DNA from: Bacillota bacterium
GTDB lineage: Bacteria > Bacillota > Clostridia > Lachnospirales > Lachnospiraceae
Reading direction: 5' to 3'
Assembly (NCBI GenBank): GCA_029226935.1
Contig: JAQXYZ010000019.1
Location: 28,432 to 92,431 of the forward strand
Length of the DNA: 64,000 nt
Shown here: positions 17,750-26,845 of the stretch, piece by piece
Position numbering within the stretch: position 1 is the first letter of the stretch
Layout: every line of letters begins with the position of its first letter
Translations under genes and position numbers: made by a program
Notes under the pieces: model-generated
Databases searched by the model: none
The model's input: the letters and a program-made list of their open reading frames with translations, nothing else
What the model was told of the DNA's origin: nothing

Positions 17750-18730
17750 TTATTCCTCCTCTCTGACTACGGATGTCACACGGACAGCATAATTGTCCTT
17801 ACTGGAACCCGGAAGTGCTGTAAATTTCTTAATATTTCCCACAAACACATCCAGTTCCGAATCTACTCTTGCATCCAGCCGGATAATATCTCCCGGCTGC
17901 AAGTTCAGGAAATCGCTGACCGACACCTGACTTTTCCCAAGAATTGCCTTTATCGGCACATCCACTCTCTTTATAAGCGATTCGATATGCTCCTCATAAT
18001 CCATTTTATCATCTTTTTGCATTGTTGAGAACCAGTATTTGGTATTCAACTTATCCATTACATCTTCCAATGTAAAATATGGGAGACAAATATTCATAAA
18101 TCCTTCTGCATCCCCAATTTTTACATTCATAGAAACAATGGCTATCATGTCACTTGGCGCAATTACCTGTGCAAACTGGGCATTGGTTTCAATTCTTTCC
18201 ATCATAGGATTAATGTCCAGCACGTTTCTCCAAGGCTCCCGCATCAGCTGCATACAGATGACCATCAACTTTTGTAAAATAGTCATTTCTATTTCGGAAA
18301 AGTCTCTGTTCTTCTCTAACGGTACTCCCTGTCCACCCAGCATACGGTCTATCATGGCAAAGCCGAGATTGGGCGACAACTCAATGATAATGTTTCCGGT
18401 CAATGGTCTAAAATCCACAATTCCAAGGATAACCGGATTGGAAAGTGCGTTGGTAAATTCTGAAAACGTGACCGTCTCAGAACTTGCCACAGAAACCTGT
18501 ATATTTTTTCTTAAGTAAACCGGCAGATTAGTAGAAATCAATCTACCGTAATGTTCATAAATAATTTCAAGGGTTCTTAAATGTTCCTTGGAAAACTTCG
18601 CAGGTCGCTTAAAGTCATAGTCTTTAACCTGTCTGTCTCCCGACTCCTGCATTTGCTCTACATCCAGTTCTCCACTGCTTAGGGCGGCAAGCAAATTGTC
18701 TATCTCATTTTGAGATAATACCTCACCCAC
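17750..18730 (-). CDS. fliM: flagellar motor switch protein FliM
   Basis: A 326-residue FliM. Residues 4-12 (VLSQNEIDN) are the CheY-P docking peptide; residues about 45-225 are the CheC-like middle domain without the phosphatase residues; residues about 240-326 are the SpoA/FliN-like C-terminal domain (VDVPIKAILGKSQVSVSDFL). It forms the C-ring with FliG and FliY. The start is GTG at 18730 with AGGAGG nine bases upstream. It stands between fliL and fliY. Confidence 0.96.
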   Translation of the reverse strand: MGEVLSQNEIDNLLAALSSGELDVEQMQESGDRQVKDYDFKRPAKFSKEHLRTLEIIYEHYGRLISTNLPVYLRKNIQVSVASSETVTFSEFTNALSNPVILGIVDFRPLTGNIIIELSPNLGFAMIDRMLGGQGVPLEKNRDFSEIEMTILQKLMVICMQLMREPWRNVLDINPMMERIETNAQFAQVIAPSDMIAIVSMNVKIGDAEGFMNICLPYFTLEDVMDKLNTKYWFSTMQKDDKMDYEEHIESLIKRVDVPIKAILGKSQVSVSDFLNLQPGDIIRLDARVDSELDVFVGNIKKFTALPGSSKDNYAVRVTSVVREEE

Positions 18731-18792
18731 GAGTTTCCACCTCCTTCATTTCTGCCACAATCTTCTGTCAATTCATCGTCAGTCTGTGGTGT

Positions 18793-19314
18793 CTACTGAT
18801 AGAGGGTACTGCTTAATGACACATCAAAAATAAAGTCTGAATCAAACATGGTCTGAATTCTGGAAAGGATTTCATCCTCAATCACTTTTTGATTTTCCCG
18901 CGCCTGATCCACGGTGTATTGACTAATTACTTCATTGATTTGTCCCTTTATCAAATCCTCTCTGGTACTTAAATCCCCATAAGTCTTATAGTCATCATGC
19001 TTACTGTTTATGGACAAGGTTACCGATATCATTGCAAAGTGGTCTTTGCCGTCACCTTCCGGATCCTTTCTAAGGGGAATGGTCATATCGGCAATGGTAT
19101 ATGGAATGGTATCTGCCATGGATACCAGTTCTGCTTCTTCCTCAGTACTGCCTTCTCCTGTACCCAGATCAAGGCTGATTGCCGCCGCCACATCCGAAAC
19201 CAGCGCTGCGGTCTTCTTGTTGGTGCTCATCACGCTGAACATCATAATAGAAGTCAGCACAATATTTACAATCAACAATGCCAGTATAACAATTGAAATC
19301 AGGTTTTTCTTCAT
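18793..19314 (-). CDS. fliL: flagellar basal-body protein FliL
   Basis: A 173-residue FliL: short cytoplasmic N-terminus (MKKN), one membrane helix (residues 5-28, LISIVILALLIVNIVLTSIM) and an extracytoplasmic FliL domain (about 65-173) ending in the family-typical FDSDFIFDVSLSSTLYQ. FliL rings surround the stator and support torque under load. It lies between motB and fliM, as in Bacillus. Confidence 0.94.
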   Translation of the reverse strand: MKKNLISIVILALLIVNIVLTSIMMFSVMSTNKKTAALVSDVAAAISLDLGTGEGSTEEEAELVSMADTIPYTIADMTIPLRKDPEGDGKDHFAMISVTLSINSKHDDYKTYGDLSTREDLIKGQINEVISQYTVDQARENQKVIEDEILSRIQTMFDSDFIFDVSLSSTLYQ

Positions 19315-19335
19315 AACAGGTACAACCTTTCTTCA

Positions 19336-20142
19336 TCAATAAGAACTTAATGAATTATAAATTTTTATTTCTACCCTTCTGTTTCTGGATCTTCCTTCTT
19401 CTGTGGAATTATCCGCTATGGGAACATATTCTCCCCTTCCCGAGTGTTTGACCCTGCTCATATCCAAGGTTGTATTTTCTTTCAGGTAATAGAAAACGGA
19501 TAAAGCTCGCCCGCTGCTCAATTCATCATTATTAGAATATTTAGCACCGGACATGGGCACATTATCTGTATGCCCCTCTATCTCAATAGTACCCTCACTA
19601 TATCTTTGAAGGATAATACCAAGCTGATTCATTAACGGCAACGCCTCCTTTTTGATTTCAACCTTTCCCGAATCAAACAGAAGTGCTCCGTTTAAGGTAA
19701 GCTGTACATATTGTGCCGTAAATTCAATGTCTACTTCCTTATCTAAATTCTTTTCTTTCAGAGTTTCTTCAATCTTTTCCGCCATCTCTTCAGAGGCTTC
19801 CAGCTTTGCTTCCTCCATGATTTCATTTGCACTTTCCAGATTTTCCGGTATCGTGTCGCCTTCCGCATCCCGTCCGGTGCTATTGATATACTGGTCAAGC
19901 TCATTCAGCTGGCTTACACCGTTACTGATCAGGACACCATCTCCGATAGCAGTTGCTCCCGCCGAAAAAATGCTAAAAGTCTGATTAAAGGAAGCTGCCA
20001 AAAGTTCAAACTTCTGTGCATCCATGGTAGACATGGAAAACAGCATTACGAAGAAGCACAGAAGCAGATTCATAAGATCTGCAAAGGTGGACTGCCATGC
20101 CGGGGCGCCTTTAGGCGGCTCGTCCGGTTTTCTTTTAGCCAT
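19336..20142 (-). CDS. motB: flagellar stator protein MotB
   Basis: About 268 residues from the chosen start. Residues 1-20 are basic (MAKRKPDEPPKGAPAW). One membrane helix follows (FADLMNLLLCFFVMLFSMST), carrying the proton-binding Asp of the stator; a plug/linker comes next, and the C-terminal OmpA-like peptidoglycan-binding domain contains TIEIEGHTDNVPM and SSGRALSVFYYL. I chose ATG 20142, which overlaps the motA stop by 8 bp with GGAGGTGAGGAGG before it; a longer frame to 20187 overlaps motA by 53 bp and is less likely. The pair motA-motB is translationally coupled. Confidence 0.95.
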   Translation of the reverse strand: MAKRKPDEPPKGAPAWQSTFADLMNLLLCFFVMLFSMSTMDAQKFELLAASFNQTFSIFSAGATAIGDGVLISNGVSQLNELDQYINSTGRDAEGDTIPENLESANEIMEEAKLEASEEMAEKIEETLKEKNLDKEVDIEFTAQYVQLTLNGALLFDSGKVEIKKEALPLMNQLGIILQRYSEGTIEIEGHTDNVPMSGAKYSNNDELSSGRALSVFYYLKENTTLDMSRVKHSGRGEYVPIADNSTEEGRSRNRRVEIKIYNSLSSY

Positions 20143-20926
20143 CCTCCTCACCTCCACCATCCTGGGTAATTCTATCTCCCGGTGCAAGGAAGGATTTCAG
20201 TTTCTCTTCTATAACTCTGGGGTTTTCTCCTGCCTGAATCGAAAGAAGTCCTTCTATCATAATCTCCTTGATCATAATTTCAGTTGAGTTATTTGCCTTT
20301 AATTTCGCGGCAACAGGTGCACAAATCCAGTTGGCCAGAAGGGAGCCATACAGAGTCGTAATCAGCGCCACCGCCATGGACGGTCCGATACTGGAAGGAT
20401 CATCCATCTCGTAAAGCATATTAACAAGACCTATCAAAGTACCAATCATACCCCACGCAGGTCCCATAGATCCCAATGTTTCCCAAAATGAAATTTTATT
20501 CTTATGCCTGTCCTCCGTACTCACCAGTTCCGTTTCCATAATACCGCGTACAAGTTCCGGATCTGTACCATCTACAATCAAAAGGATACCCTTTTTCATA
20601 AACTCGTCATCAAGATCCCCTGCCGCTTCTTCCAGAGAAAGAAGCCCTTCCTTTCTGGCAACATTTGACAAGTCGATGATTTTCTGTATCATTGCTCTCA
20701 CATCAGAACTGGGCGCTTTAAAAATCAAGGTAAAGCTCTTAAGTCCACCCAGAAAGTCAGCCATGGAATAGGAAGCCATAACTGCAAAGAAAGAACCGCC
20801 AAAGGTAATGATAGCCGATGGGAGATCCAGATAACGTCCTATATTTTCAATGCCTGCATTATCAATAATACCATATATGCACATGGCGAAGCACAGCACC
20901 AAGCCCAAAATCGACGCTAAATCCAA
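20135..20926 (-). CDS. motA: flagellar stator protein MotA
   Basis: A 263-residue MotA with four membrane helices: two at the N-terminus (about 2-22 and 32-52), then a large cytoplasmic loop with the charged residues that touch FliG, then two more (about 150-172 and 180-202). The conserved LGSMGPAWGMIGTLIGLVNM and MAVALITTLYGSLLANWICA are diagnostic, including the proline important for torque. With MotB it forms the ion-driven stator. It lies between flbD and motB. Confidence 0.96.
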   Translation of the reverse strand: MDLASILGLVLCFAMCIYGIIDNAGIENIGRYLDLPSAIITFGGSFFAVMASYSMADFLGGLKSFTLIFKAPSSDVRAMIQKIIDLSNVARKEGLLSLEEAAGDLDDEFMKKGILLIVDGTDPELVRGIMETELVSTEDRHKNKISFWETLGSMGPAWGMIGTLIGLVNMLYEMDDPSSIGPSMAVALITTLYGSLLANWICAPVAAKLKANNSTEIMIKEIMIEGLLSIQAGENPRVIEEKLKSFLAPGDRITQDGGGEEDG

Positions 20927-20946
20927 AACATTTCACCTTTTTTACG

Positions 20947-21132
20947 TTATACCGCAAAAATATCCTTTCTATACGATTTTACAAGATTTTTCACATCTTG
21001 TCTACTTTCTTTTACAATTATTTTTCTGCCGGTGGTAAAAGAGATTACCGTATCCGGTGTTTCCTCTACAAGTTCAATCAAATCCGGATTTACCAGTACT
21101 TTACTCCCATTGATTTTTGTCACTTCAATCAC
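20947..21132 (-). CDS. flbD: FlbD family flagellar protein
   Basis: A 61-residue protein of the FlbD (swarming motility protein SwrD-like) family: MIEVTKINGSKVLVNPDLIE at the start and a central PDTVISFTTGRKIIVKES stretch match the family closely in length and pattern. In Bacillus SwrD increases stator torque. Note that this is not the unrelated Caulobacter transcription factor FlbD. It is placed between flgE and motA, its usual position in Firmicute fla operons. A hairpin precedes it (21162-21188). Confidence 0.92.
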   Translation of the reverse strand: MIEVTKINGSKVLVNPDLIELVEETPDTVISFTTGRKIIVKESRQDVKNLVKSYRKDIFAV

Positions 21133-21161
21133 AATCCGTCTCCTTTTATGTAAAACGCCTA

Positions 21162-21188
21162 AAGGGAACCACTTAAAAAGGTTCCCTT
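21162..21188 (-). promoter_or_regulatory. perfect hairpin between flgE and flbD
   Basis: A 9-bp perfect inverted repeat AAGGGAACC / GGTTCCCTT with a 9-base loop sits in the 119-base gap between flgE (upstream in transcription) and flbD. Only a short T run follows on the minus strand, so it is a weak terminator at best. It could be an RNA processing or stability element that sets different transcript levels for hook and stator genes. Confidence 0.6.
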
Positions 21189-21251
21189 ACAGCTATGTAT
21201 TTTATCATTTTGTCACATGAACGCGGTGGCCGTATTAACAGCATCCACAAA

Positions 21252-22652
21252 TTATCTCTTCAGATTGGTCAATTCTTCAAGCAGCGTATCTGAAACCGTA
21301 ATAATACGACTGTTTGCCTGAAAACCTCTCTGTGTGGTAATCATTTCCGTAAATTCTGAAGACAAATCCACATTACTCATTTCCAGCACGCCGGAATCCA
21401 TACGTCCGCCGCCTACTGTGATATCTTCACCAATTCCGTCAAAATCACCTGAGTTCAAGGTTGCGGAATAAAGGTTATCACCCTCCTTGGCAAGACCTGA
21501 TGGGTTTGCAAAGGTTGCAGTGGAAATCTGCCCTAACAATCTCGACTGACCGTTATCATAGGATGCATAAATCATACCATCCTTCTGAATCGTAACGCCG
21601 CTCATCTCACCAATTTTACGTCCTGATCCTTCTCCTTTAGAAGTCCCTGCCACTGCCCCGATGGTAGAGGTACCATTTACATTGTAATTATAGGTAGCAG
21701 AGAAATCAATTTCAATATTCTTAAAATTGGGGAATTTCGTCGCATCAAACTCTAACGTAATTGACTTGTTCCCTGCAGTACCTGCAGTGCCTCCTACGTT
21801 TTCAAAGGTTCCCTGTCCTTTTACATAATTCAGGGTTGCTGATCCCAAACCACCTGCACCGGTAACAGCTGTAGAGCTTAATTTAATGCCACCATTATCG
21901 GGAACCGTATTTCCGTTGGCATCAACAATGCCGTCCAGCTGAACATAGAAATTACCATTGTCCTTGCTCAGCCCTGTTGCACTGGCATTTTCATGGATTG
22001 AAAACTTTGCTGTATATTTATAGCCCTGACTGTCATAAAACTCAAGATTCATAATTCTGCCGGAAGGGCTGTTTACATCTGTATCGTTTTTGTCCACAAT
22101 ACCGCTGATGGTCGCCTTGCTGGTTGCCTCCGGTGGATAAGTCATATTTTCCGGCGTCATAATGCGAAGCGCTGAAACGGTATCTCTCTTAATATTTTCT
22201 GCTCCTGTAGCCGGGTCCTTAACCACCTGCCAGCCCATAACATTGTAGCCGGTACTGGTCATGGCAAGATTCCCCTTACCATCTACATAAAAGGAGCCAT
22301 CTCGGGTAAAGAAATTATCCGATCCATTGCTGACAACAAAGAATGCATCTCCTGAAATCATCAGGTCAAAAGGATCGTTGGTGGTCTGGGATGCACCCTG
22401 ACCGGAAATTGCAGTCTTGATTGCACCGGTTTTAGATCCAAGACCAATCTGTCTTGCGTTCACACCACCTACTCCAGTGGTCGGGTTCGCACCGGAAGCA
22501 GACTGTGTTGTCTGATACATCAGTTCACTGAATGTCATAGACTGTGATTTATAAGCTGTCGTATTAACATTTGCGATGTTATTACCAATAACATCCATTC
22601 TGGTCTGGTGGGTCTTTAGACCTGCCACTCCAGAGAATAATGATCTCATCAT
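21252..22652 (-). CDS. flgE: flagellar hook protein FlgE
   Basis: A 466-residue hook protein. The N-terminal rod-type domain has MRSLFSGVAGLKTHQTRMDV and IGNNIANVNTTAYK; the C-terminus ends with VDLSSEFTEMITTQRGFQAN and the SRIITVSDTLLEELTNLKR coiled segment. The middle is a variable hook-surface domain. It forms the hook with FlgD as cap and FliK as ruler. The ATG at 22652 has AAGGAGG about ten bases upstream. Its leader (22687-22710) can form a small CGTTCC/GGAACG hairpin. The 119-base gap after the gene is unusually large for this operon. Confidence 0.95.
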   Translation of the reverse strand: MMRSLFSGVAGLKTHQTRMDVIGNNIANVNTTAYKSQSMTFSELMYQTTQSASGANPTTGVGGVNARQIGLGSKTGAIKTAISGQGASQTTNDPFDLMISGDAFFVVSNGSDNFFTRDGSFYVDGKGNLAMTSTGYNVMGWQVVKDPATGAENIKRDTVSALRIMTPENMTYPPEATSKATISGIVDKNDTDVNSPSGRIMNLEFYDSQGYKYTAKFSIHENASATGLSKDNGNFYVQLDGIVDANGNTVPDNGGIKLSSTAVTGAGGLGSATLNYVKGQGTFENVGGTAGTAGNKSITLEFDATKFPNFKNIEIDFSATYNYNVNGTSTIGAVAGTSKGEGSGRKIGEMSGVTIQKDGMIYASYDNGQSRLLGQISTATFANPSGLAKEGDNLYSATLNSGDFDGIGEDITVGGGRMDSGVLEMSNVDLSSEFTEMITTQRGFQANSRIITVSDTLLEELTNLKR

Positions 22653-22731
22653 AATGAAATGACCTCCTTTAGCTTTTCTGCCGTTTCGTTCCTTCCGTCA
22701 TTCGGGAACGCTTAGCCTCCATAAGGTCCGG

Positions 22732-23130
22732 CTAAATAATTACGGCTCCGTCAATATTTGTAAAAACATTTTCTGCTGCATCATTTTGATTCATTGCTGT
22801 CACTACCGTGTTATTAGGGATATTTACGATAAATGCCAGTTGATCCACAATAACCAGCGATTCTTTGATTCCCTTCTGCTGCGCTCTCTGCGCGCCCTCC
22901 TGCAGACGTTCCATCTGTCCTTTGGTAAGCTCAATATTACGATCTGCCAGTCTTCCTGCCGCATGCTTGGAAAACTTTACTTCTTCAGATGCCTTTTGCT
23001 GACTGGTTTCCAATATCTCCTGAAAGGATTTGGTTTGTGTACCATTTACCGATGGATGGCTTTTATTCTGGCTAAAATACTGATCCTGCAGTTGTTCAAT
23101 CGAAAGGAATCCGTTATTTTGAATCTTCAT
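22732..23130 (-). CDS. flagellar operon protein (TIGR02530 type)
   Basis: About 132 residues from the chosen start (MKIQNNGFLSIEQLQDQYF). It contains the family motif VKFSKHAAGRLADRNIELTK and an N-terminal stretch that resembles FliK-like peptides (TKSFQEILET). TIGR02530-type proteins lie between flgD and flgE in Bacillus and clostridia and are uncharacterised, possibly a small cytoplasmic hook-export factor. I chose the ATG at 23130 because GGAGG lies eight bases upstream; the longer frame to 23163 begins MQSEPLREER and lacks a site. Confidence 0.88.
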   Translation of the reverse strand: MKIQNNGFLSIEQLQDQYFSQNKSHPSVNGTQTKSFQEILETSQQKASEEVKFSKHAAGRLADRNIELTKGQMERLQEGAQRAQQKGIKESLVIVDQLAFIVNIPNNTVVTAMNQNDAAENVFTNIDGAVII

Positions 23131-23172
23131 GTTCCTCTCCTCCCTGAGCGGTTCACTCTGCATCCTGCTTTC

Positions 23173-23922
23173 TTATAGGTTTTCGCCTGCACCTGCTGTT
23201 CCTTCCGTGCTTCCCTGTGCACTTCCGTTTTGATCGGTTTCTTCTGCCTTACCGGTTTCTTCGGTTCCGTTATTTTCTTCTGTTTTATCGGCTTCCTCTG
23301 TCAGAATTGCCATTCTCTCAACATATTTCTTAAGTTTTTCAATGTAACTGTCGCTGATAAATGACTGCTGATAAGAAGTCATACTATTAAAACCATTCTG
23401 TAGTGTTGTCACTGAATCTTTTTCATTCAGTGTAAGATTTTCCAGACTCGGAAGCTTATCCATTGCATTGATAAATGCCACTGCAAGATCAACTGCCGTC
23501 TGGTAGGTTTCATCAACCACTGCCGTAACATCGTCTGCGGAATAAAGATTACCATCGATGGAAACATATGCCTTATTGTTTTCATAGGTTACATACTCAA
23601 CGGTTCCCTGAATACTCTTAACCTCTCCATTGCTGTCGGTGGTCTGTACCTCAACCAGCTTGCCGACCATGGAAGAAGCTCTCGACAGTTCCATAGTTGC
23701 CGCCATATTCTGCATCTGTTCTACCTGTGAAAAGGTTGCATACTGTGAAATATATTCCGTGTTAGATGTAGGCTCTAAGGGATCCTGATATTTCATCTGT
23801 GCCACTAAAAGTTGTAAAAAAGCGTCCTTATCCATCCCATTATTGGAGGCCGCCTTTTTAACAGAACTTTCCGATGTTGTCTCTTCTATCTTTCCGTTGT
23901 TAACAACTGCTCCTACTGCCAC
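23173..23922 (-). CDS. flgD: flagellar hook cap / scaffolding protein FlgD
   Basis: A 249-residue FlgD. The conserved N-terminal segment is MDKDAFLQLLVAQMKYQDPL plus EYISQYATFSQVEQMQNMA. A central beta-rich domain (about 95-135) matches the FlgD hook-cap fold, and the C-terminus is a low-complexity Glu/Thr/Gly tail (residues about 210-249, EEADKTEENNGTEETGKAEE). It caps the growing hook. The start is GTG at 23922 with AAAGGAG upstream. A short hairpin (23938-23953) lies just ahead of the gene. Confidence 0.93.
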   Translation of the reverse strand: MAVGAVVNNGKIEETTSESSVKKAASNNGMDKDAFLQLLVAQMKYQDPLEPTSNTEYISQYATFSQVEQMQNMAATMELSRASSMVGKLVEVQTTDSNGEVKSIQGTVEYVTYENNKAYVSIDGNLYSADDVTAVVDETYQTAVDLAVAFINAMDKLPSLENLTLNEKDSVTTLQNGFNSMTSYQQSFISDSYIEKLKKYVERMAILTEEADKTEENNGTEETGKAEETDQNGSAQGSTEGTAGAGENL

Positions 23923-23937
23923 TTCAAACTCCTTTCC

Positions 23938-23953
23938 GCATCCTGCGGGATGC
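23938..23953 (-). promoter_or_regulatory. small hairpin ahead of flgD
   Basis: GCATCC and GGATGC form a 6-bp stem with a four-base loop in the 39-base gap between fliK and flgD, immediately upstream of the flgD Shine-Dalgarno AAAGGAG. It may affect flgD translation or mRNA decay; the short stem makes this uncertain. Confidence 0.4.
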
Positions 23954-23961
23954 TTTTATTA

Positions 23962-25419
23962 TTATGCGGTATAATCTACCGTATTTCCGTTTGCTTCCAT
24001 AATCTTTGCTGCAAGCAGTTCTTCTTCGCTTGCCTCATCCTCAAACAGCCTGTCCAGATCATCCAAATTAATCCTTCTCGGTGTCCTCTTCTGATTTTGT
24101 GAGGAAGCATTTTCTTCTCTTCCCTGACCCTGCCAGAGATTACTTTCGAATCCGTGATTTTCTACGGTTACCTGAACCGCTTCAACCTTGATTCCCTGCT
24201 CTCTTAAACTTTCCTGTAACGTTGTAATCTGACTTTCCAAAGCCGCTCTTACCGTTTCATTCTGTACCTGAAACTGTGCTGTCACTTCACCGCTCTTAGA
24301 AGTAAGCTGGATATGTACCGTTCCGAGACTTTCAGGATGTAACTGCATTTCCAGCTGATCCATCTCAGGATTAAGCTGAATCTTCATATAATCCATAATC
24401 TGATTCATAATGTCCTGAGTCTGTCTGTCGAAAAATGTAGTCGTCTGTTCCGGAACTGTATCTGCTGCCTGTACCTTATTCTGCAGCAGGCTGTCAATCA
24501 GTGGATTACCTGTCTGTAAGGCACTTTCTGACTGTCCCTTGTTTTCTTTAGCGTCCCCGCTTTCCCGTTCTCCGGTCTTTTGATCAGCAACGTTTTCTTT
24601 CTCCTGCGATACAACCTCCATTGTCCTGGTGACATTTCCCTTTTCATCCGCTTCAAGCCTTACGGTATCCTCTCCCGATTTTACTTCAACAGTAATTTTA
24701 GGAACATCCTCCGTGATTTCCTGAACGGCATCAACGGTATCAACGGTATCCGTTCTACCAATAACAGCTTCTTCGGGTTTTTGCATTTCTCCCTCTGCGT
24801 CACTCTGGAGTTCAGAAGCTTTCTGGAGTTCATCAACCACCATCTGCATTTCTTTCGGATTCAAGTTCAGTTCCTGCATCAATCCGTCTTTCACATCTGA
24901 CAGAGTATCAAGCATTCCCTGAAGCTGTCCAAAAAGCGTTTCATCCGTGAGAAGTGCTGTGGCATCCTGACCTCCCGACAGTTCCAATACCAGTTTTGTC
25001 AGTTCAGACGGTTCTAACAGGGAAAGAACAGAGAGTCCTAACACCTCCATGGCTTCGAGCACTTCTTCTTCAGTGACACCAAACTCTTGGGATACCTCAC
25101 TGACAATTTGTTCTCCCGCCTCTTTCAGAATCTGTTCCTGATTGCCCACAGCCTCTGCATCTTTTTCTGCTTTCACTACAGGCTTTTCGGTCTGGACTAT
25201 GTCCTTACGGTTCACCGGAGTATCAACAGGTCTTGTCTCTGCCGTCTTTTGCTCCGACACAACCTGACTTTGACTGTTTAATCCGGTATTACCGTCTCTG
25301 GTTCTGCTCATCACATCACCAAAACTGCTCATCTGGTCTGTACCGCCTGTCTTTGTGAGATTTTTCCCTCCGACATAATTCATCAGAGAACTCACGTCCT
25401 TTACAGGTGCACTCGTCAT
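23962..25419 (-). CDS. fliK: flagellar hook-length control protein FliK
   Basis: A 485-residue FliK. Residues 1-320 are a low-complexity, Gln/Glu/Thr-rich ruler region. The conserved C-terminal core (about 345-430) is visible: IQLNPEMDQLEMQLHPESLG followed by VHIQLTSKSGEVTAQFQVQN and the ESQITTLQESLREQGIKVEA stretch. It senses hook length and triggers the FlhB export switch. The start (ATG 25419) has GGAGG seven bases upstream. It lies between the YlxF-like gene and flgD. Confidence 0.93.
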   Translation of the reverse strand: MTSAPVKDVSSLMNYVGGKNLTKTGGTDQMSSFGDVMSRTRDGNTGLNSQSQVVSEQKTAETRPVDTPVNRKDIVQTEKPVVKAEKDAEAVGNQEQILKEAGEQIVSEVSQEFGVTEEEVLEAMEVLGLSVLSLLEPSELTKLVLELSGGQDATALLTDETLFGQLQGMLDTLSDVKDGLMQELNLNPKEMQMVVDELQKASELQSDAEGEMQKPEEAVIGRTDTVDTVDAVQEITEDVPKITVEVKSGEDTVRLEADEKGNVTRTMEVVSQEKENVADQKTGERESGDAKENKGQSESALQTGNPLIDSLLQNKVQAADTVPEQTTTFFDRQTQDIMNQIMDYMKIQLNPEMDQLEMQLHPESLGTVHIQLTSKSGEVTAQFQVQNETVRAALESQITTLQESLREQGIKVEAVQVTVENHGFESNLWQGQGREENASSQNQKRTPRRINLDDLDRLFEDEASEEELLAAKIMEANGNTVDYTA

Positions 25420-25502
25420 TCACATTCCTCCTTTTCTCTATAAGCCTTTAAAAGACTCTTTTTCAAGGTACATTGTTTATATCGGTTTAAGAAAGGGATT
25501 TC

Positions 25503-26384
25503 TTAAGACTCGGGGTCCATTATTTTTGTGATCCGCGCAGCAATTTCCGAATCCATAACCCCCAGTATTTTTCCTCTGTCATCCGCTTCCATTACCCCCA
25601 GTATCCGGGCTGCCAGCTCGAGATTATCTGTCATCTGCTCGAAGATTGCTGCCGCCTCCTTGGGTTTCATCTCCGAATACGCTTTCGCATAATCTTTGAT
25701 TTCATCGCTCTCTTCTAATTGCGTTACTACCTGCTTATATAAATATTCTGCTGTGGCAGGGTCCATCTCCTCATAATACTTCCGATAGGCCTCTATTCCC
25801 GGTCCCTTATCCGCGTACACCACTTCCTCATAAAATTCCGTTTTGATTCTCTGGAATTCTACCTGACTGTCCTCAAATGTTTTAAGGCGCTCCACTTCCG
25901 CTTTCAGTTGTGCTACCTCATCCGAGCTGTCTGTCTGTGCCGACTTGGCGCGTTCCAGTTCCAGTTCAAGCTCTTTAATATAATCCACAGCTTCTCTCAG
26001 ATTATCATATCCGCCATAAGCTTCACTGTCACCATCCTCAACAACCACATCCGTATTATTCGGTAAGATCAAATTCAGAACCGGTACATCCTTCAAAATC
26101 GGTGTTAGGACGTTGCTTCCGAAGCCGCCGATGTCCAGTTTTACAATCAGGCACAAAATTGCAATCCAGATAAGAACGATTACAAAGGTAACTGCAAAAA
26201 CAGAGCCGCTGTTTGCTTCTTCGTCCTCCATCAGCTCTGCTTCCTGGCTGGCAATTTCTTTCGCCCTCGCTTTGGCAGCCTTCCGCTGCTCCTTCTGTTC
26301 CTTTTTCAGTTTTTTCTTTTCGTCCTTCAGGCGCTGCTTTTCAAGCTTTGCTTCCTGAGAGCTTAATTCTCCGTCCATCGGCAT
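25503..26384 (-). CDS. YlxF/MotE-like flagellar protein (MgtE-N-like domain)
   Basis: A 293-residue protein. Residues 10-50 are a Lys/Glu-rich cytoplasmic coil (KKLKKEQKEQRKAAKARAKE), one membrane helix follows (about 65-85, VFAVTFVIVLIWIAILCLIV), and an extracytoplasmic coiled coil covers about 125-190. The C-terminal 90 residues match the MgtE N-terminal-like repeat fold (YSEMKPKEAAAIFEQMTDNL, LGVMDSEIAARITKIMDP). The same architecture is seen in YlxF of Bacillus (between fliJ and fliK) and in FlbB/MotE proteins. It sits exactly there. It is probably a cell-envelope motor accessory; exact function is not settled. Confidence 0.85.
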   Translation of the reverse strand: MPMDGELSSQEAKLEKQRLKDEKKKLKKEQKEQRKAAKARAKEIASQEAELMEDEEANSGSVFAVTFVIVLIWIAILCLIVKLDIGGFGSNVLTPILKDVPVLNLILPNNTDVVVEDGDSEAYGGYDNLREAVDYIKELELELERAKSAQTDSSDEVAQLKAEVERLKTFEDSQVEFQRIKTEFYEEVVYADKGPGIEAYRKYYEEMDPATAEYLYKQVVTQLEESDEIKDYAKAYSEMKPKEAAAIFEQMTDNLELAARILGVMEADDRGKILGVMDSEIAARITKIMDPES

Positions 26385-26401
26385 AATTGTTCCACACTTT
26401 C

Positions 26402-26842
26402 CTATTTCCGTCCGTGGGTGTAGCTGACAAGCTCATCCACTTCCTTTGCCTCTCTGGCATTTTCTTCTTTCACAAACTCATCAAATGCTTTTTCCCTGAG
26501 TTTCTCCTGGGTTTTACTCTCCTGCATGGCAATCTGCAGCTTCTGCCTTGCAAGTTCAAATTCTGCTTCCGCACGCTTTACCTGTTCCTTTTGGAGCAGA
26601 ATAAATTCCTCCATCCGGGCAATCGCATCCCCGTTCTCCATAATGTCCATGACCTTAAGGCTGTTTTTGCGAAGTTCTCTCCCCCGCTTCTCATAACCTT
26701 CCTTTCTATCCACAAGACGTTGAAGCTTCTCTTCCTGCTCGGTGAGGTGCATTCTTGCGGCGGCAAATTCCATCCGTGCCTGCTCTGTTATTTTATTTTT
26801 GATATCCAGAATGCTCTGCATCCGATATATAAACTTTGCCAT
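26402..26842 (-). CDS. fliJ: flagellar export chaperone FliJ
   Basis: A 146-residue, almost entirely coiled-coil protein beginning MAKFIYRMQSILDIKNKITE, a typical FliJ N-terminus. FliJ is the central stalk of the FliH-FliI ATPase complex and escorts unladen chaperones to FlhA. Heptad-like charged repeats run to about residue 125. It follows fliI with a three-base gap, and the YlxF-like gene starts 17 bases downstream. Confidence 0.93.
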   Translation of the reverse strand: MAKFIYRMQSILDIKNKITEQARMEFAAARMHLTEQEEKLQRLVDRKEGYEKRGRELRKNSLKVMDIMENGDAIARMEEFILLQKEQVKRAEAEFELARQKLQIAMQESKTQEKLREKAFDEFVKEENAREAKEVDELVSYTHGRK

Positions 26843-26845
26843 TGA

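Noticed and set aside
18039..18518. 159-residue plus-strand frame opposite fliM
   Set aside because: Antisense shadow with no domain.
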